From contig JAJUIM010000071.1 of the NCBI GenBank assembly GCA_029267645.1, positions 1 to 8,378 of the forward strand: 8,378 nt of DNA. Reading direction: 5' to 3'. Positions 1 to 6,646 of the stretch are shown in pieces. The translations under genes and the position numbers were made by a program. Under the pieces are notes generated by a model that saw only the letters and a program-made list of their open reading frames with translations, did not search any database and was not told the DNA's origin. Positions within the stretch are counted from its first letter, which is position 1. Each line of letters starts with the position of its first letter. The stretch comes from Microbacterium sp. (GTDB lineage Bacteria; Actinomycetota; Actinomycetes; Actinomycetales; Microbacteriaceae).

Positions 1-1815
1 CTCGCCGGGGGCGAGCTCGACCTTCGTGAAGCCGGCGAGTTCGCGGGCCGGGCGGATCACTCGGCTGTCGCCGCGGCGCGCGACGTAGACCTGGGCGATC
101 TCGGCCCCCGCGACGGAGCCGGTGTTCTCGATCGTGAACCGTGCCTCGTCCTCATCGACCACGAGGTCGGAGTAGGCGAACGTCGTGTAGCTGAGCCCGA
201 ACCCGAACTCGTAGCGCACGTCGACGCCCGCCGTCTCGGCGTAGCGGTAGCCGACGAACGGACCCTCTCGATACTCGGCGGCGGCGCCGCGGGCGGGGAA
301 CGCCCCCGCCGTCGGCGTCTCGTGGACCGACATCGGCATCGTCTCGGCGAGCTTGCCCGAGGGCGTCACGGCGCCCGTGAGCACGTCGAGCATGCCCTCC
401 GCGCCGGCCTGGCCGCCGAGGTAGCCGTGCACGATCGCGCGCACGTCGTCTGCCCAGGGCATCTCGATCGCGCCGCCCGCGCTCACCGTGACGACCACGC
501 GGGGGTTCGCGGCGACGACGGCGCGCAGCAGCTCGATCTGGTTTGCGGGGAGCTCGAGCGTCGCGCGGTCGAGCCCCTCCGACTCGGCGTTCTCGGGCAG
601 GCCGAGCGCGACGACGGCGACCTCGGCGTCTCGGGCCGCGCGGACGGCGGCGTCGCGGAGCGCGGCGTCGTCAGATCCGTCGCGCCGGAAGCCCTGCGCG
701 TACGCGGCGAGCTCGAGCGGCGTCTCGGCGACCGCGCTCACGAGGTCGGTCACGCGCACGGCGTTGACGAGCGAGGATCCCGCGCCCTGGTACCGCGGGT
801 TCTGCGCGAACTCGCCGATGAGCGCGACGCGCGTTCCGGGCGCGAGGGGGAGCAAATCGCCCTCGTTGCGCAGCAGCACGGCGCTCTCGGCCGCGGCGCG
901 GCGCGCGAGCGAGTGGTGCGCGGCGGGGTGCGCGGCGCTCGCGGATCCCGACGTCGTGCGCTCGATGAGCGTCAAGAGCTCGCCGACGCGCGCGTCGAGT
1001 TCGGCCTCGTCGAGGGATCCGTCGCGCACGGCGGCCGCGATCTGGCGCGCCGACGCGAAGCCGGGGGAGGGCATCTCGAGCGTGCCGCCGGCCGACACGG
1101 CCGCGACGGCGTCGTTCCCGCCGCCCCAGTCGCTCACGACGGCGCCGTCGAAGCCCCACTCGTCGCGGAGGATGTCGGTGAGCAGGTGCGGGTTCTCGTG
1201 CGCGTACACGCCGCCGACGCGGTTGTACGACGACATGATCGCCCAGGGGCGCGCCTCGGTGACGACCATCTCGAACGCCGACAGGTACAGCTCGCGCAGC
1301 GTGCGCTCGTCGATGACCGAATCGCTCGCCATGCGCCGCAGCTCCTGGCTGTTGACGGCGAAGTGCTTGGGCGTCGCGGCCACGCCCTGCGACTGGATCC
1401 CGCGCACGGCCGCGGCGGCGAGGGCACCCGAGACGAAGGGGTCCTCCGAGTAGTACTCGAAGCTGCGCCCGCCGAGCGGGCTGCGCTTGATGTTGAGGCC
1501 AGGGCCGAGCAGCACGTGCACGCCCTGCGCCGCGGCCTCCGAGCCGAGCGCCGCGCCGACCCGCTCGACGAGCGCCGTGTCCCACGAGTTCGCGAGCGTC
1601 GCCGCCGTCGGGAAGCACGTGGCGGGCTCGCTCGCGGCGATGCCGAGGTGATCCCCGGATCCCGTCTGCTTGCGCACGCCGTGCGGACCGTCAGACAGCC
1701 AGATGCTCGGGATGCCGAGCCGGGGGATCGCGCGCGTCTGCCACGTGTTCTCGCCGCTCAGGAGCGCGGCCTTCTCCTCGAGGCTCAGCTGTGCGATGAG
1801 GTCTTCGCGGGTCAT
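1..1815 (-). CDS. GH3 beta-glucosidase, canonical domain order, C-terminus cut by window edge
   Basis: This predicted retaining glycosidase removes terminal, probably beta-D-glucosyl, residues from oligosaccharides or glycosides. 605 residues are visible and the frame is still open at base 1. The N-terminal GH3 barrel carries SDGPHG (41-46), RSFEYYSEDP (117-126) and KHFAVN (150-155), all substrate-pocket motifs, and the nucleophile Asp229 in VVSDWGG. The GH3 C-terminal domain starts near 306 (RAAAESAVLLRNEG), with the probable acid/base Glu413 in ESEGLDR and FGFGLSYTTF at 537-546. A fibronectin III-like domain follows (ENTGSVAG) and is cut after LAPGE; family lengths suggest about 100-150 residues are missing. 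There is no signal peptide or membrane segment, so it is probably cytoplasmic. The ATG start at 1815 is supported by the family-typical N-terminus and by GAAGG 6 nt upstream. It lies 75 nt downstream of the other GH3 gene, beyond a hairpin. The exact sugar specificity (glucosidase, xylosidase or other) cannot be read from sequence. Confidence 0.93.
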   Translation of the reverse strand, partial: MTREDLIAQLSLEEKAALLSGENTWQTRAIPRLGIPSIWLSDGPHGVRKQTGSGDHLGIAASEPATCFPTAATLANSWDTALVERVGAALGSEAAAQGVHVLLGPGLNIKRSPLGGRSFEYYSEDPFVSGALAAAAVRGIQSQGVAATPKHFAVNSQELRRMASDSVIDERTLRELYLSAFEMVVTEARPWAIMSSYNRVGGVYAHENPHLLTDILRDEWGFDGAVVSDWGGGNDAVAAVSAGGTLEMPSPGFASARQIAAAVRDGSLDEAELDARVGELLTLIERTTSGSASAAHPAAHHSLARRAAAESAVLLRNEGDLLPLAPGTRVALIGEFAQNPRYQGAGSSLVNAVRVTDLVSAVAETPLELAAYAQGFRRDGSDDAALRDAAVRAARDAEVAVVALGLPENAESEGLDRATLELPANQIELLRAVVAANPRVVVTVSAGGAIEMPWADDVRAIVHGYLGGQAGAEGMLDVLTGAVTPSGKLAETMPMSVHETPTAGAFPARGAAAEYREGPFVGYRYAETAGVDVRYEFGFGLSYTTFAYSDLVVDEDEARFTIENTGSVAGAEIAQVYVARRGDSRVIRPARELAGFTKVELAPGE

Positions 1816-1821
1816 GGGATG
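1816..1821 (-). promoter_or_regulatory. Spacer and ribosome binding site before the canonical GH3 gene
   Basis: On the minus strand GAAGG (bases 1826-1822) sits 6 nt before the ATG at 1815. This is a moderate Shine-Dalgarno match at normal spacing and supports that start. No further in-frame start with a better site is seen between the ATG and the hairpin upstream. Confidence 0.5.
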
Positions 1822-1853
1822 CCTTCGGTGCGGGGTGGAGAGGGAACGCGGAG

Positions 1854-1883
1854 GGGAGAGCGCGGCACGGGCCGCGCCCTCCC
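1854..1883 (-). terminator. Strong hairpin between the two GH3 genes (terminator or mRNA processing/stability element)
   Basis: Read on the minus strand, GGGAGGGCGCGGC (1883-1871) pairs with GCCGCGCTCTCCC (1866-1854) over 13 bp, with one G-U wobble and a CCGT tetraloop. It begins 7 nt after the stop codon of the membrane-anchored GH3 gene and ends 38 nt before the ATG of the next GH3 gene. There is no T-tract after it, so it is not a textbook intrinsic terminator; in high-GC actinobacteria such hairpins can terminate partially or protect the upstream transcript. It may set different expression levels for the two genes. Confidence 0.55.
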
Positions 1884-1890
1884 GGATCCG

Positions 1891-4785
1891 TCAGCCGTCC
1901 TGCGCGTCGGACTCGACGACGGGGCGGCCTGCGTGCCGGCGCACGCGGATCACGACCCACACGACCCCCGCGATGACGAACAGCGCGAGCACGATGGTGC
2001 CGACGAGGACGCCGATCTCCCATCCGGCCATGTGATAGGTCATGCTGGCGCCGGGCGCCATGCCGTTCACGGCGTTGGAGTTCGCCACCGTGTAGAGCAG
2101 GTTGTGCATCGCCGTGCGCATGTTGTCGACGGCGTACGAGCTCGACTGATCCTCGGCCGGCTTCTGGAACGTGAGCATGAGGTCGGATCCGGCCGCGATG
2201 CCCTCGTCTGTCGACATGAAGTCGTACAGGTTGAAGTCGGTGATGACGAAGCCCTGGAAGCCCCATTCATCGCGCAGCACGCCTGTCTGCAGGGCCTCGG
2301 ATCCGCCCGCCCACGTCGTGCCGAGCAGGTTGAACGCGCTCATGATGCCGCCCAGACCGATCTCGGCCGTGTGCTGCTCGCCGCTCTCGTCGAGGTAGGT
2401 GAGCTCGCCGCGCACGTCCTTCACGATGCCCTCGAACGGCTTGAGGTAGATCTCGCGCATCGCCTGCTCGGTCGCCCACGTGGCGAGGCCCTTGCCGTTG
2501 ACGCGGTTCGTCTCCATGTCGTTCATCGCGAAGTGCTTCGTGAACGTGTAGACGCCGTAGTCGAGTGCGCCGTCGGCGACCTGCGTCGCGAGCTTCGCCG
2601 AGAGCAGCGGGTCCTCCGAGTAGTACTCGAAGTTGCGGCCCGCGAAGGGGGAACGGTGGATATTGACGGCCGGCGCGTACCAGCCGTTGACGCCCATCGT
2701 GATCGCCTCGTTGCCGGCGGCCGTGCCCATCTCGCGCGCGAGATCGGCGTTCCACGTCATGGCGATGAGGAAGTTCGACGGGAACGCGGTGCCGGTCCAC
2801 AGGTCGGGGTTGATGAACGAGCTGAAGCCGGCGGGGCCGTCGATGTCGTCCGTGCGCATCTTGCCGATCTCGGGGATCGCGGCGGTGTTGTAGGCGCCCG
2901 TGCTGAGGACGTTCATCATCTGGTCGACCGTGAGCGAGTCGAGCAGCTCGTCCCACGCGGGGTCGTCCTTCGGCAGGCCGCGCAGGTCGACGAGCTTGAG
3001 GTCGGTGTCGGCGCCCGTCGTGGGCATGGCGACATCGGCGTGCTCCTCGGCAGCGGCGGCGGGATCGTACGGCTCGAAGCCCTCGACGACCGCGTCGTCG
3101 GCCGTGAAGTCGTCGCCCTCGGGCGCCTGCGGGAACGTACCCGCGAAGTCGGCGCGCGAGAACTCGGTGAGCGCGCCCTCCTCGAAGGGCCGCGAGACGT
3201 CGTCGAAGCGGTTGGTCGCCGGCTCGACGTCGCTCGCGCGGCCGTCGTCGTACGTCACGGTCTCGTCGACCGTGTACGTGATCGGGTCGACGCCGTCTGC
3301 GACGGTGTGCGAGTCGGTCTGGATCCGGATCTCGTAGTCGCCCTCCTCGAGGACGTAGGCGCCGGCGCCGCGCCAGTCGTACGACGCCATGTCCTCGACC
3401 GCGAGCTGCAGGGTCACGGTCTCGGTGTCGCCCGGCTCGATGACGGGCGTCTTGGCGAAGTCGCCGAGCACGACGGCGGACTTCTCGATGCCGCCGGGCG
3501 TGTACGGGGCCGAGACGTAGAGCTGCACGACGTCCTTGCCCGCGATGTCGCCCGTGTTGGTGACGGCGACGTCGACCTCGATCGTGCCGTCGACATCGCC
3601 CAGGCGCTGGTCGGACACCGACCACGAGAATTCGGTGTAGCTCAGCCCGTAGCCGAACGGGTACACGACCGCCTCGTCGTAGTCGATGAAGCCCTCGACC
3701 GCGGCGGTCTCGTAGTAGCGATATCCGACGTAGATGCCCTCCTCGTAGTTCACGAAGTAGGCGTCGTCGATGTTCTCGTAGGCGTAGTCGCCGAAGTTCT
3801 GGAACGACGGATCCGCCGTGAAGTCGCGCGAGTAGATGTCGGTCGTGTGGCCCGAGGGGTTCACGTCGCCGTTGAGCAGCGAGCCGAGCGCCTCGAAGCC
3901 GTTGTTGCCGGGCGAGCCCACGAGCATGATCGAGTCGATGCCCTCGTCGTCCTGCAGCTCGCCGAGCTCCATCGAGGTCGATGCGTTCACGAGCACGACG
4001 ACGGTGTCGAAGTGCTCCTTCGCGAGCGCAACCATGTCCTGCTCGTCCTGGTCGAGCTCGAGCTGGTGCTGGCCGTCTTCGGCGCGGTCGTCCCACGGGG
4101 TCATGTCGGTCGCGAGGTCGCCGCCCTCGCCGCCGCCGCGCCCGATCACGACGATCGCGGCGTCGTCGTACTCGGCGAAGCTGTCGATCGCCTCGTCCGT
4201 GTAGCCCGAAACCGGCATCTCGCCGATCTTGTAGTTCGAGTTCTCGGGCTCGTCCATAACGATGTTCGTGCGGCCGCCGTCCGCGGGTGCGTTGTCGGCC
4301 GCGAAGTCGGCGAGCAGGTCGTAGACGGTGTCGTTGACGGTGAAGCCGCCCGCCTCGATGCCGGCGCGGATGTCGACCGCGGTGCGCGTGTCGGCGCCGC
4401 CGGATCCGGATCCGCCGTAGATGGGGTCGGCAGCGCCGCGGCCGAGCAGCGTGACGGATCCGGCCGCGAGCGGCAGCGCGCCGTCGTTCTTGACGAGCGT
4501 CATGCCCTCCTCGGCCATGCGACGCACGGTCTCGGCCGAGTTCGCCTTCGCGTCATCGACGGTCGAGAACTCCGACGTGTTGTAGTCGGTGTCCCACCCC
4601 TCCGTCTCGGGCTCGTTGCTGATCTCCCACGTGCCCGTGCCCATGTAGGACTCGATCGCGGTGCGGAACTGCCCGATCGCGACGTTCGCGCCGATCGCGA
4701 CGACCGTCACGAGGGCGAGGATCGGAACCCATATCCAGAGGAAGGTCCGATTCTTCATCGGCTTCCTTGCCGTACTGCTCATCAC
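1891..4785 (-). CDS. Membrane-anchored GH3 glycosidase with circularly permuted domain order
   Basis: Predicted extracellular, doubly membrane-anchored GH3 glycosidase of 964 residues. A helix at about 15-38 follows a basic N-terminus (RKPMKNR). A GH3 C-terminal-type domain spans about 75-390, starting with AEEGMTLVKNDGALPL (91-106), with the probable acid/base Glu220 in GRGGGEGGDLA and FGYGLSYTEF at 377-386. A fibronectin-like domain covers about 395-490 (VTNTGDIAGKDVV). An acidic Asp/Glu-rich linker spans about 495-600. The GH3 N-terminal barrel (about 605-890) carries DGPAG (649-653), RNFEYYSEDP (717-726), KHFAMND (750-756) and the nucleophile Asp850 in FVITDFN. A second helix at 924-946 is followed by RVRRHAGR. 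The positive-inside rule places both ends in the cytoplasm and the enzyme outside. This is the reverse of the usual GH3 order; such reversal is known in some GH3 enzymes, for example Butyrivibrio fibrisolvens BglA. All catalytic residues are present. GTG at 4785 and the adjacent ATG at 4782 are both possible starts. Substrate is unknown. Confidence 0.92.
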   Translation of the reverse strand: MMSSTARKPMKNRTFLWIWVPILALVTVVAIGANVAIGQFRTAIESYMGTGTWEISNEPETEGWDTDYNTSEFSTVDDAKANSAETVRRMAEEGMTLVKNDGALPLAAGSVTLLGRGAADPIYGGSGSGGADTRTAVDIRAGIEAGGFTVNDTVYDLLADFAADNAPADGGRTNIVMDEPENSNYKIGEMPVSGYTDEAIDSFAEYDDAAIVVIGRGGGEGGDLATDMTPWDDRAEDGQHQLELDQDEQDMVALAKEHFDTVVVLVNASTSMELGELQDDEGIDSIMLVGSPGNNGFEALGSLLNGDVNPSGHTTDIYSRDFTADPSFQNFGDYAYENIDDAYFVNYEEGIYVGYRYYETAAVEGFIDYDEAVVYPFGYGLSYTEFSWSVSDQRLGDVDGTIEVDVAVTNTGDIAGKDVVQLYVSAPYTPGGIEKSAVVLGDFAKTPVIEPGDTETVTLQLAVEDMASYDWRGAGAYVLEEGDYEIRIQTDSHTVADGVDPITYTVDETVTYDDGRASDVEPATNRFDDVSRPFEEGALTEFSRADFAGTFPQAPEGDDFTADDAVVEGFEPYDPAAAAEEHADVAMPTTGADTDLKLVDLRGLPKDDPAWDELLDSLTVDQMMNVLSTGAYNTAAIPEIGKMRTDDIDGPAGFSSFINPDLWTGTAFPSNFLIAMTWNADLAREMGTAAGNEAITMGVNGWYAPAVNIHRSPFAGRNFEYYSEDPLLSAKLATQVADGALDYGVYTFTKHFAMNDMETNRVNGKGLATWATEQAMREIYLKPFEGIVKDVRGELTYLDESGEQHTAEIGLGGIMSAFNLLGTTWAGGSEALQTGVLRDEWGFQGFVITDFNLYDFMSTDEGIAAGSDLMLTFQKPAEDQSSSYAVDNMRTAMHNLLYTVANSNAVNGMAPGASMTYHMAGWEIGVLVGTIVLALFVIAGVVWVVIRVRRHAGRPVVESDAQDG

Positions 4786-4792
4786 AGCTGCT

Positions 4793-4798
4793 CTCCTT
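4793..4798 (-). promoter_or_regulatory. Ribosome binding site of the permuted GH3 gene
   Basis: AAGGAG on the minus strand lies 7 nt before GTG 4785 and 10 nt before the directly following ATG 4782, so it favours GTG but permits ATG. A second AAGGAA (4768-4763) lies 4 nt before an in-frame ATG at 4758 (codon 10), giving a weaker alternative start that would shorten the cytoplasmic N-terminus but keep the membrane helix. Confidence 0.65.
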
Positions 4799-4856
4799 GC
4801 AGGTGTTCGTCCTCCGGGCAGGCGGCGACGCCGTGCCTGAGGCGGTTGCGTGGAAC

Positions 4857-4869
4857 TGAACCGATTTCA
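4857..4869. promoter_or_regulatory. Candidate LacI-family-like operator upstream of the GH3 genes
   Basis: TGAACCGATTTCA is an imperfect inverted repeat with TGAA/TTCA arms around a CG-containing core. It resembles the TGAAAnCGnTTTCA type of site often bound by LacI-family sugar regulators, but is one base short of the usual even spacing. It lies about 70 nt upstream of the GH3 start, a plausible place for repression by a sugar-responsive regulator. No LacI gene is in the window, and I could not identify a convincing -10/-35 pair for the GH3 gene, so this is only a candidate. Confidence 0.3.
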
Positions 4870-4886
4870 ACACCTGCAGGAATTCG

Positions 4887-4903
4887 GTGCGCGGATCCCG
4901 CAC
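4887..4903. repeat. 17-bp imperfect palindrome in the divergent promoter region
   Basis: GTGCGCGGATCCCGCAC pairs GTGCG with CGCAC around a GGATC core. It lies between the operator candidate and the ABC-F promoter. It could be a regulator site or a chance result of GC-rich sequence that includes the abundant GGATCC hexamer. Confidence 0.2.
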
Positions 4904-4985
4904 AATCTGTCGTTCTGGGCGCATAACCTGCGCGGGGAGCGCCGTTCGGCACCACGGGGTCGGTCGGCTGTCAGTGGCTCCTCCC

Positions 4986-4991
4986 TATAAT
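4986..4991 (+). promoter_or_regulatory. Perfect -10 box (TATAAT) of the ABC-F gene
   Basis: TATAAT matches the sigma-70/SigA -10 consensus exactly. No good TTGACA-like -35 is visible 16-18 nt upstream, which is common in actinobacterial promoters where the -10 dominates. Transcription would start near 4997-4999, giving a leader of roughly 50 nt before the GTG at 5047. The leader contains no ATG and no leader peptide, so I see no sign of the attenuation seen upstream of some antibiotic-resistance ABC-F genes. Confidence 0.65.
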
Positions 4992-5046
4992 GGAAGGCTG
5001 CCCCGTTCGGGCCGAATCCCCACCACGACGAAGGAACAGGTGCACA

Positions 5047-6645
5047 GTGCTTGCCGTCAGCGACCTCGAGATCCGCGTGGGCGCGCGTCTGCTCATGAGC
5101 GACGTGAGCTTCCGCGTGGGGGACGGCGACAAGGTCGGGCTCGTGGGCCGCAACGGCGCAGGGAAGACGACCCTGACGAAGGTGCTCGCGGGCGACCTCG
5201 TGCCGTCCGACGGCACCGTGACGCTGTCGGGCGAGCTCGGCTACCTGCCGCAGGATCCGCGTTCCGGCGACCCCGAGGAGCTGGCGCGCACGCGGATCCT
5301 CAACGCCCGCGGCCTCGGCGACCTGCAGGCGGGCATCGCGCAGGCGACCGACGAGATGGGATCCGACGACCCCGCCGTCGCCGAGAAGGCGATGCGCCGC
5401 TTCGGCCGCCTCACGGAGCGCTTCGAGTCGATCGGCGGCTACGCGGCCGAGGCCGAGGCGGCGACGATCGCGAGCAACCTCTCGCTGCCCGACCGCATCC
5501 TCGACCAGCCGCTCAAGACGCTCTCGGGCGGCCAGCGCCGCCGCATCGAGCTCGCGCGGATCCTCTTCAGCGACGCCGACACGATGATCCTCGACGAGCC
5601 GACCAACCACCTCGACGCCGACAGCGTCGTGTGGCTGCGCGAGTTCCTCAAGGGCTACCGCGGCGGCCTCATCGTCATCAGCCACGACGTCGACCTCGTG
5701 GGCGAGACGGTCAACCGCGTGTTCTATCTCGACGCGAACCGCCAGGTCATCGACATCTACAACATGGGCTGGAAGCACTACCAGCGCCAGCGCGTCGCCG
5801 ACGAGGAGCGCCGCAAGAAGGAGCGCCAGAACGCCGAGAAGAAGGCGAGCGCGCTGCGCCAGCAGGCCGCGAAGTTCGGCGCGAAGGCCACGAAGGCCGC
5901 CGCCGCGCACCAGATGGAGGCGCGCGCCGAGAAGCTGCTGTCGGGCCTCGAGGAGGTGCGCCAGGAGGACCGCGTCGCGAACATCCGGTTCCCGAAGCCC
6001 GCGCCCTGCGGCAAGACGCCGCTCATGGCGTCGTCGCTGTCGAAGTCATACGGCGCGCTCGAGATCTTCGCGGGCGTCGACCTCGCGATCGACCGCGGCT
6101 CGAAGGTCGTCGTGCTCGGCCTCAACGGCGCCGGCAAGACGACGCTCCTGCGCATCCTCGCGGGCGTCGACGAGAGCGACACGGGCCAGATCGAGCCGGG
6201 CCACGGCCTGAAGATCGGCTACTACGCCCAGGAGCACGAGAACCTCGACGTGGGGCGCAGCGTGCTGCAGAACATGATCTCGGCGGCGCCGAACCTCAAC
6301 GAGACCGAGGCGCGCAAGGTGCTCGGCTCGTTCCTGTTCACGGGCGACGACGTGCACAAGCCGGCGGGCGTGCTGTCGGGCGGCGAGAAGACCAGGCTGT
6401 CGCTCGCCACGCTCGTGGTCTCGAGCGCCAACGTGCTGCTGCTCGACGAGCCCACGAACAACCTCGACCCCGCGAGCCGCGACGAGATCCTTGGCGCCCT
6501 CGCGCACTACGAGGGCGCCGTGGTGCTCGTCTCGCACGACGAGGGCGCCGTCGAGGCGCTCAACCCCGAGCGCGTCCTGCTGCTGCCTGACGGCGTCGAG
6601 GACATCTGGAACAAGGACTACGCCGACCTCATCACGCTCGCCTGA
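5047..6645 (+). CDS. ABC-F family ATPase (ribosome-associated, not a transporter)
   Basis: This is a soluble 532-residue protein with two ATP-binding cassettes in tandem and no membrane segment, the layout of ABC-F proteins that act on the ribosome E site in translation control or antibiotic protection. Cassette 1 has Walker A GRNGAGKTT (34-42), Q-loop Gln69, signature LSGGQRRR (159-166), Walker B ILDEPTNHLD with catalytic Glu184, and switch His213. A basic coiled-coil linker (about 245-310) is the expected tRNA/ribosome-contacting arm. Cassette 2 has Walker A GLNGAGKTT (358-366), Gln395, LSGGEKTR (443-450), LLLDEPTNNLD with Glu468, and His497. Both sites look catalytically intact. I chose GTG 5047 because MLAVSDLEIRVG is the family-typical beginning and AAGGAA lies 10 nt upstream; the in-frame ATG at 4990 overlaps the -10 box. 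Which ABC-F subgroup it belongs to is not clear; it resembles actinobacterial Rv1473-like proteins more than EttA (inference from length and N-terminus). Confidence 0.93.
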   Translation: MLAVSDLEIRVGARLLMSDVSFRVGDGDKVGLVGRNGAGKTTLTKVLAGDLVPSDGTVTLSGELGYLPQDPRSGDPEELARTRILNARGLGDLQAGIAQATDEMGSDDPAVAEKAMRRFGRLTERFESIGGYAAEAEAATIASNLSLPDRILDQPLKTLSGGQRRRIELARILFSDADTMILDEPTNHLDADSVVWLREFLKGYRGGLIVISHDVDLVGETVNRVFYLDANRQVIDIYNMGWKHYQRQRVADEERRKKERQNAEKKASALRQQAAKFGAKATKAAAAHQMEARAEKLLSGLEEVRQEDRVANIRFPKPAPCGKTPLMASSLSKSYGALEIFAGVDLAIDRGSKVVVLGLNGAGKTTLLRILAGVDESDTGQIEPGHGLKIGYYAQEHENLDVGRSVLQNMISAAPNLNETEARKVLGSFLFTGDDVHKPAGVLSGGEKTRLSLATLVVSSANVLLLDEPTNNLDPASRDEILGALAHYEGAVVLVSHDEGAVEALNPERVLLLPDGVEDIWNKDYADLITLA

Positions 6646-6646
6646 T

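Larger units (their letters stand above)
4786..5046. other. Divergent intergenic region between the GH3 and ABC-F genes
   Basis: This 261-bp gap separates two genes that point away from each other, and it is less GC-rich than the flanking coding DNA around 4855-4925. It should hold the promoters for both sides. I can support the -10 box for the rightward gene, an operator candidate and a short palindrome; I found no convincing promoter hexamers for the leftward GH3 gene and no small gene or structured RNA. Confidence 0.75.

Noticed and set aside
1439..2632. A 24-bp identical stretch at 1439-1462 and 2609-2632 as a possible recombination repeat
   Set aside because: Both copies encode the conserved GH3 motif FEYYSEDP in the same frame with the same preferred codons; homology and codon bias explain it.
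4842..4870. TTGAAA at 4870-4865 as a -35 box for the GH3 gene
   Set aside because: The bases 16-18 nt downstream (around AACCGC) bear no resemblance to a -10 box, so I did not call a promoter there.
322..4926. A 1534-codon open frame on the plus strand antisense to both GH3 genes
   Set aside because: The translation is Arg/Val/Asp/Ala-rich low-complexity sequence with no recognisable domain, crosses two real genes and their gap, and is the expected by-product of G/C-biased third positions in the minus-strand genes.
4867..5910. Minus-strand 347-codon frame antisense to the ABC-F gene
   Set aside because: Leu/Val/Arg-rich repetitive translation, no domain, spans the divergent promoter region; a shadow of the ABC-F coding sequence.
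4887..6590. Long plus-strand frame overlapping the ABC-F gene, including a GTG at 5040
   Set aside because: It is a shifted reading of the ABC-F gene, very rich in Arg and Pro, without domain motifs, while the chosen frame carries all ABC motifs.
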